From Alphaproteobacteria bacterium Ga0077535 (GTDB taxonomy: Bacteria; Pseudomonadota; Alphaproteobacteria; Caulobacterales; Aquidulcibacteraceae), in the NCBI GenBank assembly GCA_001464425.1, contig LNEK01000044.1, positions 129,001 through 193,000 on the forward strand: 64,000 nt of DNA. Reading direction: 5' to 3'. The notes beneath the pieces were generated by a model, which saw only the letters and a program-made list of their open reading frames with translations, did no database searches and had not been told where the DNA came from. The position numbers and the translations under genes are program-made. Of the stretch, positions 56,530 to 64,000 are shown piece after piece. Each line of letters begins with the position of its first letter. The first letter of the stretch is position 1.

Positions 56530-57444
56530 TTAACCCCAGGGGCCACGTTTGCGCGTCGGCCCGGCGCTCCAGGGGCCTGCCGGCGAGGCGTTCGCTGGCC
56601 GCCCGAAACGGCGCGCGAGTTCCATCAACTGGGCGATGCGGTTGCCGGTGTTTGGGTGCGTTGAGAACAGATTGTCTGCGCCGCGGCCGGCCAGCGGGTT
56701 GATGATGAAGAGGTGCGCCATCGCCGGATTACGCTCGGCGTCCATGTTCACGCGCTGGCGCGCATAGCCCTCGATCTTTTGCAGCGCGCTGGCCAGTGCT
56801 TCGGGCTCGCCGCCGATCTCGGCGCCGATGCGGTCGGCCTCGTATTCGCGCGCGCGGCTGATCGCCATCTGCACCACTGACGCGGCGATCGGCGCCAACA
56901 GCATGATCAGAATCCCGACAATTGGATTGCGATCGCGGTCGCCGAAGAAGAGCGCAAAGTTCGCCAGCATGGCAACGGCGCCGGCGATGGTGGCGGTCAC
57001 TGTCATTGTCAGCGTGTCGCGATTTTTAACGTGCGCAAGCTCGTGCGCCATGACACCGCGAATTTCCTCACGCGTCAGCAAGCCCAGCAGGCCGCTGGTG
57101 GCGGCGACGGCGGCGTTTTCCGGGTTGCGCCCGGTGGCGAACGCGTTCGGCTGCGGATTGTCGATGATGTAAATCTTCGGCGCCGGCAGGCCCGCGCGTT
57201 GCGCCAGCGCCAATGTGTCCTGAACGTAAGCCTGCACGCGCGGATCAGAATGTCGCGGATCGACCTCCTGCGCCCGGAAGTGACGCAGCACCATTTTGTC
57301 GGCGTTCCAATAGGCGAAGATGTTCATGCCGCCCGCGACCAGCAGCGCGATCAGCATGCCGCCGGTGCCGCCCACCAGATAGCCGACGCCGCCAAACAGC
57401 GCCGTCATCGCAGCAAGCAGCGTGTACGTCTTGAGATGGTTCAT
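56530..57444 (-). CDS. htpX: Membrane zinc metalloprotease HtpX
   Basis: A 304-residue inner-membrane M48 protease for quality control of membrane proteins. It begins [19 protein letters not shown] (family N-terminus, two helices), and the catalytic zinc motif is in [18 protein letters not shown]; the third ligand glutamate is in [15 protein letters not shown]. Two further helices follow the active site. ATG 57444 is chosen because gaggag precedes it; a GTG at 57456 is possible. The gene is divergent to the SDHAF4-like gene, with about 50 bases between. Confidence 0.96.
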   Translation of the reverse strand: MNHLKTYTLLAAMTALFGGVGYLVGGTGGMLIALLVAGGMNIFAYWNADKMVLRHFRAQEVDPRHSDPRVQAYVQDTLALAQRAGLPAPKIYIIDNPQPNAFATGRNPENAAVAATSGLLGLLTREEIRGVMAHELAHVKNRDTLTMTVTATIAGAVAMLANFALFFGDRDRNPIVGILIMLLAPIAASVVQMAISRAREYEADRIGAEIGGEPEALASALQKIEGYARQRVNMDAERNPAMAHLFIINPLAGRGADNLFSTHPNTGNRIAQLMELARRFGRPANASPAGPWSAGPTRKRGPWG

Positions 57445-57497
57445 CGCACTCCTCACGTCTCGGAACTATGATATTGAAATCGCCGGAGCCGGATTCA

Positions 57498-57677
57498 ATG
57501 AGTGAGAACAGCGACGTTTCGCGGAAACTGACGCCGGAGGCGGAGCGCGCGCTGGCCGAGGCCGCGGCGCGCCGCGCGGAGGCCGAGAAGCTCGCGACGG
57601 AACATGGCGGCCCGTCGGGCCCGGAGCCGACGCGCTATGGCGACTGGGAACGCAAAGGCATCGCGACCGACTTTTGA
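57498..57677 (+). CDS. SDHAF4/DUF1674 family succinate dehydrogenase assembly factor
   Basis: A 59-residue protein of the DUF1674 family, homologous to eukaryotic SDHAF4 (Sdh8), which helps assemble flavinated SdhA and limits ROS. The N-terminal helix is charged (EAERALAEAAARRAEAEK), and the diagnostic C-terminus GPEPTRYGDWERKGIATDF is intact. An earlier ATG at 57468 would add ten residues; 57498 (MSENSDVS) fits the family length. The sdh genes are not in the window. It is divergent from htpX. Confidence 0.88.
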   Translation: MSENSDVSRKLTPEAERALAEAAARRAEAEKLATEHGGPSGPEPTRYGDWERKGIATDF

Positions 57678-57780
57678 TTAATGGCCCGCACGCGCGGGCG
57701 AAGTTCGCGCGCCGGTGGCGAAGCTGCTTCACGCCTGTTCGGACCTGCGCAAGAGTGCGTCATTAAGGTGGAGAAGCCGC

Positions 57781-58164
57781 ATGCGCGCGCTCGTATTGTT
57801 TGCCGCTCTGGCGTTGGTCGCCGCTCCGGTGCTGGCGATCCCAAGCGTTGCCTACGCCGATGGCATCGAGCGTCCGCAGCAACCGCGCCCGCGGCCACGT
57901 CCGCGCCCCGCGCCGCCGCCGGCGCCCGTGCCGCTCGCGCCGCAGGGCCCCGAGGAAGTGACGCTGTCACAATCCTTCTTCGCCGGCGCAGGCGGCGGGG
58001 TGGGCGTCGATGTCGCAGCCTCCAGCTATTACTCGAGCACGACCGTGGTGATCCGCGGCGGCCACGCGCAAGCCTCGGCGTTCGCTTACGCCTCGGCCCG
58101 CGCGGGCGCGCGCAGCGGCGGCTGGGGCCGCGGCGGCGGGCATGGCGGGTGCGGTTGCCGTTAA
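57781..58164 (+). CDS. Exported proline- and glycine-rich protein
   Basis: A 127-residue protein with a signal peptide (about 1-26, ending SVAYADG). Then follow a proline/arginine tract (PRPRPRPRPAPPPAP), a Ser/Tyr/Ala-rich middle (SSYYSSTTVVIRGGHAQASA) and a glycine-rich C-terminus with two cysteines at the very end (GHGGCGCR). The composition suggests a surface or periplasmic structural protein. I recognise no family. It lies between the SDHAF4-like gene and kup; codon use is normal for the region. An upstream in-frame start at 57715 would not give a signal peptide. Confidence 0.7.
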   Translation: MRALVLFAALALVAAPVLAIPSVAYADGIERPQQPRPRPRPRPAPPPAPVPLAPQGPEEVTLSQSFFAGAGGGVGVDVAASSYYSSTTVVIRGGHAQASAFAYASARAGARSGGWGRGGGHGGCGCR

Positions 58165-58240
58165 GGCGCCGCCGCTAACCAAAGCACAAGGCCTCAAGGC
58201 GCATGCATTTGCCCCACTAGGTGAAAGGGCGTAAACGCGC

Positions 58241-58256
58241 GGCCCGGGTGCGGGCC
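58241..58256 (+). promoter_or_regulatory. Small hairpin in the kup leader
   Basis: GGCCCG and CGGGCC pair perfectly around a GGTG loop, 30 bases before the kup ATG. It could be a leader structure or the end of the upstream transcript. The ribosome-binding site aggggaa lies after it and is not masked. Confidence 0.3.
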
Positions 58257-58285
58257 CAATCCGCCGCCCAATAGGGGAATTCTTT

Positions 58286-60235
58286 ATGGCGCAGGCCCCA
58301 GCCGAAGCGCCCCAACCGAATGCGTCTTCAAACGGTGGCGACAGTGGTGGTCGCGGCCGCGCCGTTGCGCACGGCGGTTTTTGGACGCTGTTGATTGGGT
58401 CAGTTGGCGTCGTTTACGGCGACATCGGCACGAGCCCGCTTTATGCGCTGCGCGAGTGCCTCCGCATTGTCACCGGAGATTTCGCGCGCGCGCCTGAGCG
58501 CGGTGAAGTTATCGGCATCGTCTCGCTCATTTTCTGGGCGCTGATTATCGTCGTTACGATCAAATCTGTTTTTCTGCTGCTCAGGTTCGATAACAAAGGC
58601 GAGGGCGGTACGCTTTCGCTCATGGCGCTGGTGCGCAAGGCGTTCGCGAAGCCATCGGCGTTTTTGTTGGGCGCCGGCATGCTTGGCGCGTCCTTGTTCT
58701 ATGCTGACGCGCTCATCACGCCTGCGATCTCCGTTATCTCGTCAGTCGAAGGTCTGAAAGTCGTCCCCGGCATCGGCGCCTACATCGAGCCATGGGTGCT
58801 GCCGATCAGCATCGTGATTCTGATCGGTCTATTTTTTGTGCAGAGCCGCGGCACAGCCAAGATCGGCGCCTTGTTCGGGCCAATCACTCTGGTTTGGTTC
58901 TTGGTGATGGCCGCGCTCGGCTTGCTTCACATCTCGGACGATCCCGAGATCGTCGGCGCGTTGTCGCCGCTGCCGGCTCTGAATTTCTTCTTCACGCATG
59001 CAGGCCTCTCTTTCGTCGTGCTTGGCGCGGTGTTCCTTTCGGTGACAGGCGCTGAGGCGCTCTATGCCGACATGGGCCACTTCGGCCGCAAGCCGATCAG
59101 CAGGGCGTGGGTGTTCATCATCCTGCCATGCCTGACGTTGAATTATTTGGGCCAAGGCGCGCTGGCGCTCGCGCATCCCGAGGCGATCGACAATCTCTTC
59201 TTCATGCTCGCGCCGGATTGGGCGCGGCTGCCTGTCGTGCTGCTGGCGACGATGGCGACGATCATTGCGAGCCAAGCCGTCATCACCGGTGCGTTCTCGA
59301 TTACCCAGCAAGCCATTCAGCTCGGCATCCTGCCGCGCATGGAAATTCGACGCACATCGGAGACGCAGGCCGGCCAAATTTTCATGCCGCAAGTCAACTG
59401 GTTGATGCTCGCGGGTGTGTTGATCCTGGCGCTGGCGTTTGGCTCCTCAAGCCGTCTCGCCGCTGCGTATGGCATTGCCGTTTCGGGTGAGATGCTTGTC
59501 TCGACGGTCCTGGTGTTCTTCGCCATCTGGAAATTGTGGAAGCGCCCGGTGTGGTTGGCGGCGCTGATCTGCGTTCCGTTCGCGCTGATCGAGCTGACGT
59601 TCTTTTCGTCCAACATGCTGAAAGTGTGGAGCGGCGGCTTTGTGCCGATCATGCTGGCGCTTGGCCTCGTGCTCATCATGTGGACGTGGGTGCGTGGCAC
59701 CCGGCTGCTGCAGGAAACCGTGCGGCGCGATGAGCCGCTCGCAAAACTGTTCGAGACGCTCTCGCACCATCCGCCGCATCGCGTGCGCGGCGCCGCTATC
59801 TTTTTGACCGGCGATCCGGAAGTCGCGCCGGCGGCGCTCATGCACAATCTGAAGCACAATCAGGTGCTGCACGAGCAGCTGATCATCCTGACGGTGAAAA
59901 CGATCAACGCGCCGCGGGCGCCGGAAGGCGAGCGCGTCAAGGTCGAAGATTTCTTGCCTGACGTGAAGCGGGTGACGCTCACCTTCGGCTTCATGGAAAC
60001 CCCGAACGTCGTCAAAGCGCTAACCGAAGCGCGCAAGCACGGCCTGAAGTTCGACATCATGAAGACGAGCTTCTTCCTTTCGCGCCGCACGATCGTGCCA
60101 AGCGAACGAAGCGGCATGCCGCTTTGGCAGGATCACCTCTTCATCTTCCTGGCCCGCAACGCCACCAACGCGACGGACTTCTTCCACATCCCGTCCGGCC
60201 GGGCGGTCGAGTTGGGCAACCAGGTGATGGTCTAG
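58286..60235 (+). CDS. kup: KUP/HAK/KT family potassium uptake protein
   Basis: A 649-residue potassium-proton symporter with twelve membrane helices (about residues 30-460) and a cytoplasmic C-terminal domain. The N-terminal signature VVYGDIGTSPLYALRE is intact, as are FNKGEGGT-type residues after helix 2 (RFDNKGEGGTLSLMAL) and FFVQSRGTAKIG. The C-terminal domain contains AIFLTGDPEVAPAALMHNLKHN. It is probably monocistronic: it has its own leader with a ribosome-binding site (aggggaa) and converges with the DUF2236 gene. Confidence 0.96.
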   Translation: MAQAPAEAPQPNASSNGGDSGGRGRAVAHGGFWTLLIGSVGVVYGDIGTSPLYALRECLRIVTGDFARAPERGEVIGIVSLIFWALIIVVTIKSVFLLLRFDNKGEGGTLSLMALVRKAFAKPSAFLLGAGMLGASLFYADALITPAISVISSVEGLKVVPGIGAYIEPWVLPISIVILIGLFFVQSRGTAKIGALFGPITLVWFLVMAALGLLHISDDPEIVGALSPLPALNFFFTHAGLSFVVLGAVFLSVTGAEALYADMGHFGRKPISRAWVFIILPCLTLNYLGQGALALAHPEAIDNLFFMLAPDWARLPVVLLATMATIIASQAVITGAFSITQQAIQLGILPRMEIRRTSETQAGQIFMPQVNWLMLAGVLILALAFGSSSRLAAAYGIAVSGEMLVSTVLVFFAIWKLWKRPVWLAALICVPFALIELTFFSSNMLKVWSGGFVPIMLALGLVLIMWTWVRGTRLLQETVRRDEPLAKLFETLSHHPPHRVRGAAIFLTGDPEVAPAALMHNLKHNQVLHEQLIILTVKTINAPRAPEGERVKVEDFLPDVKRVTLTFGFMETPNVVKALTEARKHGLKFDIMKTSFFLSRRTIVPSERSGMPLWQDHLFIFLARNATNATDFFHIPSGRAVELGNQVMV

Positions 60236-60240
60236 AGCCT

Positions 60241-61119
60241 TCAGCGGTAAAGATAGTTCGCCGGCAGCCCAAGCCGAACGCAGGCCTGCGCCGGCGGGGC
60301 CTCTTCAAGCACGAAGCGCTCTGAAACCGCACCGATCGCGCGCAGCAACGTCGCTTCGCCATGCCGCAAACCGTACTCGCGTCCGAGTCCAAGCAGATCG
60401 CGCGCCCAAGCCGGCGTGATCTCGACGGCGGCGCGGATCATCATGCGCTGCACCCCGCGCAGCGGCAGGATCGGCGCGCTGCGGACAATGTCGAGAAACT
60501 CAAACACGATGTCGGAGCGTTCGAGCTTCACCCGCATCTGATCGAAATATGCCTCCATCGCCGCTGCCGATTTCGGCACGCCGATAGCGCCGTAGAGCGC
60601 GGCTGCTTCGGCGCCTTCTGCATAAACAGCGTCCAACTCCTCTGCCGCCAGGGGTCGCACGAAGCGACGATAGGCTTCAAAGAAGCCAAAGCCGGCGGTG
60701 GCTTGCACCCAGTTCAGAAGCTCCTCGTCATTGGCGCGATACGGAACGCCCGCGGGCGTCAGGCCTTCAACGCGTTCGTGCCCGCGCACCACGCCTGTGA
60801 TCATCGCCCGGGCGGTGTCAGCCGGTGCGTAAATCGTGACCCACGCGGCATAGCCGGTGCGGCGCATGCGCGTGACGGGATCGCGGCGGAAGCTGGTGTG
60901 TTCCCAAACGCCGGTTCTTACGCGGGGCTCGGCCAGTTCGAGGATCACCGCCGCTATCCCGCCGACGATCAGCGCGACCGGGTTCTTCATCACACGCCAG
61001 GTGGTGGAGTTCGGCGCAAACAAGGCCGGCGCGCCGGCAGGCGCACTGAAATCCACCGGGCGCATGCCGGGCGGCGGCGCGATGTAGTCGCGTAACAGTC
61101 GATCCAAGTTGCGGCGCAT
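60241..61119 (-). CDS. DUF2236/MpaB-type oxygenase-like protein
   Basis: A 292-residue protein of the DUF2236 family (MpaB/latex-clearing Lcp-related group, many of which bind haem). Conserved family segments are visible: WRVMKNPVALIVGGIAAVILELAEP (first helices), VWEHTSFRRDPVTRMRRTG, then RGHERVEGLTPAGVPYRANDEELLNWVQATAGFGFFEAYRRF in consecutive parts, with conserved histidines. The activity of this member is unknown. It converges with kup (five bases apart) and is divergent to the first 2OG oxygenase gene. Confidence 0.85.
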   Translation of the reverse strand: MRRNLDRLLRDYIAPPPGMRPVDFSAPAGAPALFAPNSTTWRVMKNPVALIVGGIAAVILELAEPRVRTGVWEHTSFRRDPVTRMRRTGYAAWVTIYAPADTARAMITGVVRGHERVEGLTPAGVPYRANDEELLNWVQATAGFGFFEAYRRFVRPLAAEELDAVYAEGAEAAALYGAIGVPKSAAAMEAYFDQMRVKLERSDIVFEFLDIVRSAPILPLRGVQRMMIRAAVEITPAWARDLLGLGREYGLRHGEATLLRAIGAVSERFVLEEAPPAQACVRLGLPANYLYR

Positions 61120-61160
61120 GGGTGTGAAACCTTACCATGCCAACGCCTGAAAGGAGCACC

Positions 61161-62099
61161 GTGTCCGCACCCGACCTTACGTCATTGCAGCAACGCGCCG
61201 TCGGCGGCGACGCGCGCGCGCAATATGAGCTGGGCGCGATGCTGCTCGTCGGACGCGGCGCGCCGTGGGCGCCGCAGCAGGCCTACAAGCTGATCGATGC
61301 GGCGGCTGCGCAGAACCAGGCGGACGCGCTGCGCCTGTCCTCGGTGCTTTCGGCGCTAGGTGAGGGGCGCGCGCAGGATTGGTCGCAGGCGCATGAGCTT
61401 GTCGTTCGCGCCGCCGACGCCGGCGATGCACGCGCGCAGCGCGAGCTCGCCGTTCTCGGTGCGCCGTTCGATGTGCAAGCCTGGCTCACGCCGCCAACGC
61501 CGACGCAACATTTTGACGCCCCACGCGTGCTGACGTTTGAAAAATTTATCTCGCCCGAGGCCTGTGATTGGATCCGCGCTCTCGCCGCGCCGCGTCTTGA
61601 GGCAGCGCGCGTGAAGAACCCGGAGCGGGGTGGCGCCAATTCCAATCAGTACCGCAGCAATACCGGCATGGGCTTGAGTGTGCTCGATACGGACTTAGTG
61701 GTGCAGCTCACGCACGCGCGTATCGCCAACGCGATCGGCGTGCCTGTGGCGCAGCAGGAGCCAACCAACGTCCTGCACTACGAACCTGGCCAAGAATACA
61801 AGCCGCATTTCGACTTTATCGATCCCGGCGTCGCGCACTTCGCGCAGGAAGTGCAGCGTCTTGGGCAGCGCACGGTTACCTTCCTGATCTATCTCAACGA
61901 CGATTACGAAGGCGGCGCCACGGCGTTTCCGCGGCTCGATTGGAGTTTCAAAGGCAAGAAGGGCGACGCGTTGGCGTTCTGGAACGTTACCGACGGCCGC
62001 CCCGATCCGCTTACGCTGCATGCCGGCACGCCGACGACCAATGGCGTCAAATGGTTGTTCTCGAAATGGGTGCGCGATCGCGCCCTGCCTTTGGTTTGA
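61161..62099 (+). CDS. Sel1-like/2OG-Fe(II) oxygenase (prolyl 4-hydroxylase type), copy 1
   Basis: A 312-residue two-part protein. Residues 1-110 form Sel1-like helical repeats (QRAVGGDARAQYELGAMLLVG, then VRAADAGDARAQRELAVLG); residues 120-312 are a 2-oxoglutarate/Fe(II) dioxygenase of the P4H alpha type. Iron ligands are H and D in HFDF and a histidine in TLHAGTP; the lysine of GVKWLFSKWV should bind 2-oxoglutarate. Start GTG 61161 follows AAGGAG; ATG 61137 is an alternative. The tandem copy downstream shares this layout. The hydroxylated target is unknown. Confidence 0.88.
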   Translation: MSAPDLTSLQQRAVGGDARAQYELGAMLLVGRGAPWAPQQAYKLIDAAAAQNQADALRLSSVLSALGEGRAQDWSQAHELVVRAADAGDARAQRELAVLGAPFDVQAWLTPPTPTQHFDAPRVLTFEKFISPEACDWIRALAAPRLEAARVKNPERGGANSNQYRSNTGMGLSVLDTDLVVQLTHARIANAIGVPVAQQEPTNVLHYEPGQEYKPHFDFIDPGVAHFAQEVQRLGQRTVTFLIYLNDDYEGGATAFPRLDWSFKGKKGDALAFWNVTDGRPDPLTLHAGTPTTNGVKWLFSKWVRDRALPLV

Positions 62100-62108
62100 G
62101 GGCTAAGG

Positions 62109-63041
62109 ATGGACCCTCGCCTCCTAAAACCCGCCGCTCCGACTGATCCGCGCACGCAAGTGCGCCAAGCGCATCTGATGCTGACTGGCAAACTCCCGTC
62201 ATTCGGCAACGAGGCGATCAAACTGGTGGAAGCGGCCTGCGCACAAAAATCAGCTGAGGCGCTGCTCTACCACGCAGCGCTCGCCGCGCGTGGGCACGGC
62301 CGCGCGCAAAACTTCGATGACGCGTTCAGGTATGTGCAGGAGGCCGCAGCGCTCGGCGATACCCGCGCTAAGGGCCAACTCATGGCCCTGGAAAACAAAT
62401 TCGACCGCGAAGCATGGCTCACGCCTGCCGCTTTGCAGCAGCATCACACTGCGCCGCGTGTGTTCACGGTGGAGAACTTCATCTCCAAGCCGGTGTGCAA
62501 TTGGTTGGTGAAGCAGGCGCGCAAGAACCTTCAGCGCGCCACTGTGCAACTCGCGGCCAAAAGCGGCGCCGCCGCGGTCGACAACGCCCGTTCCAATTCA
62601 GTGGCGGGCTCGCATCCGCTACAACCGGACTTGGTGATGCAACTGGTGAACCAGAAGATCGCCGCTACGATCGGTGTGCCCGTGGCGCATCACGAAACCA
62701 CCAACATTCTGCACTATGCACGTGGCGAGCAATACATCCCGCACTTCGACTTTTTCACCGAGGCGGAAGAGGCGGGTTTCGCGCACGAGCTGCGCACCAT
62801 TGGCCAGCGCATTTGCACCTTTCTGATCTATCTCAACGATGGCTATGAGGGCGGTGAGACGAACTTCCCGCGCCTCGATTGGCGCTTCAAGGGCAAGCTT
62901 GGCGATGCGTTGATCTTCTGGAATCTCTCTGCTGACGGCCAGCGCGAGCTGCTTTCGCTGCATGCCGGCCTGCCGGTGACGAAGGGGGAGAAGTGGCTCT
63001 TGTCGAAATGGGTGCGCCAGCGCCCTGTGCCCGTGGCTTAG
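62109..63041 (+). CDS. Sel1-like/2OG-Fe(II) oxygenase (prolyl 4-hydroxylase type), copy 2
   Basis: A 310-residue paralogue of the gene ten bases upstream, with the same plan: helical Sel1-like N-terminus (VEAACAQKSAEALLYHAALA, VQEAAALGDTRAKGQLMALE) and a prolyl 4-hydroxylase-type dioxygenase domain. The metal ligands are in HFDFFTE and SLHAGLP, and the 2-oxoglutarate-binding lysine is in KGEKWLLSKWV. FLIYLNDGYEGGETNFPRLDW matches the corresponding part of copy 1 almost residue for residue, so the pair arose by duplication. Substrates unknown; hydroxylation of prolyl or other residues in a protein is likely from the family. Confidence 0.88.
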   Translation: MDPRLLKPAAPTDPRTQVRQAHLMLTGKLPSFGNEAIKLVEAACAQKSAEALLYHAALAARGHGRAQNFDDAFRYVQEAAALGDTRAKGQLMALENKFDREAWLTPAALQQHHTAPRVFTVENFISKPVCNWLVKQARKNLQRATVQLAAKSGAAAVDNARSNSVAGSHPLQPDLVMQLVNQKIAATIGVPVAHHETTNILHYARGEQYIPHFDFFTEAEEAGFAHELRTIGQRICTFLIYLNDGYEGGETNFPRLDWRFKGKLGDALIFWNLSADGQRELLSLHAGLPVTKGEKWLLSKWVRQRPVPVA

Positions 63042-63105
63042 CGGCGCCGTTGATCTGAACCGCGCGCTGTGAAAGGAAGGCCGCGCATTTCGCGCGGGAA
63101 TCATC

Positions 63106-64000
63106 ATGTCTCAGCCCAAGGTCAAGAAGGTCGTGCTCGCCTATTCCGGCGGCCTCGACACCTCCATCATCCTGAAATGGCTTGAGGAGACGTACGGCTG
63201 CGAGGTCGTCACCTTTACGGCTGATCTCGGCCAAGGCGAAGAACTCGCGCCCGCGCGCGAGAAAGCGCTGAAGATGGGCGTGAAGCCCGACAACATCTTC
63301 ATCGATGATCTGCGCGAAGAGTTCGTGCGCGATTTCGTCTGGCCGATGTTCCGCGCCAATACTTTGTACGAGGGGCAGTATCTGCTTGGCACCTCGATCG
63401 CGCGGCCGCTGATCGCCAAGCGCCAGATCGAGATCGCCAACATGGTCGGCGCCGACGCGGTGTGCCACGGCGCAACCGGCAAGGGCAATGACCAGGTCCG
63501 GTTCGAGGTCAGCTATTACGCGCTGAAGCCGGACGTGAGAGTGATCGCGCCGTGGCGCGAGTGGAGCTTCGAGGGCCGCCCCGATCTTATCGCTTATGCC
63601 AAGAAGCACGGCATCCAGATCGCGCAAGGCAAAGAGCAAGCCGCGCCGTTTTCGATCGACGCGAACCTGCTGCACACGTCGAGCGAGGGCCTCGCGCTCG
63701 AAGATCCTGACGTCGAAGTGCCGGAGATCGTCACCAAGCGCGGCGATCGCCGCACCATCACGCCGGAAGAGGCGCCCGATCAGGCCGAGACGGTCACGCT
63801 CAGCTTCGAGCGCGGCGATCTCGTCGCCATCAACGGCAAGCCGATGAAGGCGCATGAATTGCTCGCGGAGTTGAACCGGCTCGGCTCGAAGCACGGCATT
63901 GGTGGCCTCGATCTGGTCGAGAACCGCTATGTCGGCATGAAGTCGCGCGGCTTCTACGAAACGCCGGGCGGCACCATCCTTTGGTACGGCCACCGCGCGA
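63106..64000 (+). CDS. argG: Argininosuccinate synthase, N-terminal part
   Basis: The first 298 codons of argininosuccinate synthase, the gene running past the window end. The enzyme joins citrulline and aspartate with ATP in arginine synthesis. The ATP-binding P-loop is [18 protein letters not shown], and typical segments follow: [51 protein letters not shown] and [19 protein letters not shown]. The ATG at 63106 gives the normal N-terminus. It follows the oxygenase pair by 64 bases and need not be functionally linked to it. Confidence 0.97.
   Translation, partial: MSQPKVKKVVLAYSGGLDTSIILKWLEETYGCEVVTFTADLGQGEELAPAREKALKMGVKPDNIFIDDLREEFVRDFVWPMFRANTLYEGQYLLGTSIARPLIAKRQIEIANMVGADAVCHGATGKGNDQVRFEVSYYALKPDVRVIAPWREWSFEGRPDLIAYAKKHGIQIAQGKEQAAPFSIDANLLHTSSEGLALEDPDVEVPEIVTKRGDRRTITPEEAPDQAETVTLSFERGDLVAINGKPMKAHELLAELNRLGSKHGIGGLDLVENRYVGMKSRGFYETPGGTILWYGHRA

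Noticed and set aside
62887-63993. A 368-codon minus-strand open frame opposite argG and the second oxygenase
   Set aside because: argG is certain on the plus strand with all motifs; the antisense frame has no recognisable domain.

Overview
The window is 64 kb of GC-rich, densely packed bacterial chromosome from an alphaproteobacterium. The gene order, gene content and several protein variants make a Caulobacterales / Hyphomonadaceae-type organism my best guess; that placement is inference from memory of such genomes, not from a search. There are no rRNA or tRNA genes, no CRISPR array and no transposase. Many neighbouring genes overlap by 1-4 bases (ATGA, TGATG, TAATG junctions), so translational coupling is common.

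Layout. (1) 1-20.5 kb is a TCA-cycle region: the end of mdh, then sucC, sucD, sucA, sucB and lpd in the usual alphaproteobacterial order. The order is interrupted by passengers: about 8 kb between mdh and sucC (M28 peptidase, two GNATs, two tandem LytTR membrane regulators, DUF2306, MFS, ChrA), a VOC protein between sucC and sucD, an unrecognised protein between sucD and sucA, and three membrane protein genes, one an Lnt-like nitrilase-fold protein, between sucB and lpd. (2) 20.5-34.7 kb is mixed accessory and housekeeping DNA: a small HTH/membrane-protein/lipoprotein cassette with a likely operator, a lysine-rich histone-like protein, xerC-type recombinase, priA lacking one of its two zinc sites, an SDR, MATE, TerC, an MHS-type transporter and several small exported proteins. 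(3) 34.9-41.2 kb is the F1 ATP synthase operon atpH-A-G-D-C. It carries an Ohr-type peroxidase and a 28-codon ORF between atpG and atpD, and two tandem paralogues of unknown function between atpD and atpC. (4) 42-50.5 kb is a cell-envelope and ribosome cluster on the minus strand: alpha/beta hydrolase, rppH, divergent polysaccharide deacetylase, ctpA, EnvC-like, rlmH, rsfS, nadD, then obgE. (5) 50.5-57.4 kb holds tamB-tamA and htpX, all on the minus strand. (6) 57.5-64 kb holds an SDHAF4-like assembly factor, a Pro/Gly-rich exported protein, kup, a DUF2236 protein, two tandem Sel1-like/2OG-Fe(II) oxygenases and the 5' part of argG.

How the genes work together: the TCA genes give the oxidative half of the cycle (2-oxoglutarate dehydrogenase E1/E2/E3, succinyl-CoA synthetase, malate dehydrogenase), the SDHAF4-like protein would help mature succinate dehydrogenase, and the atp genes build the catalytic head of ATP synthase. 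The most unusual items are the paralogue pair inside the atp operon, the Lnt-like gene inside the odh operon, the loss of the second zinc site in PriA, and an inverted-repeat element inserted in frame in chrA. I see no single large novel defence or mobile system.
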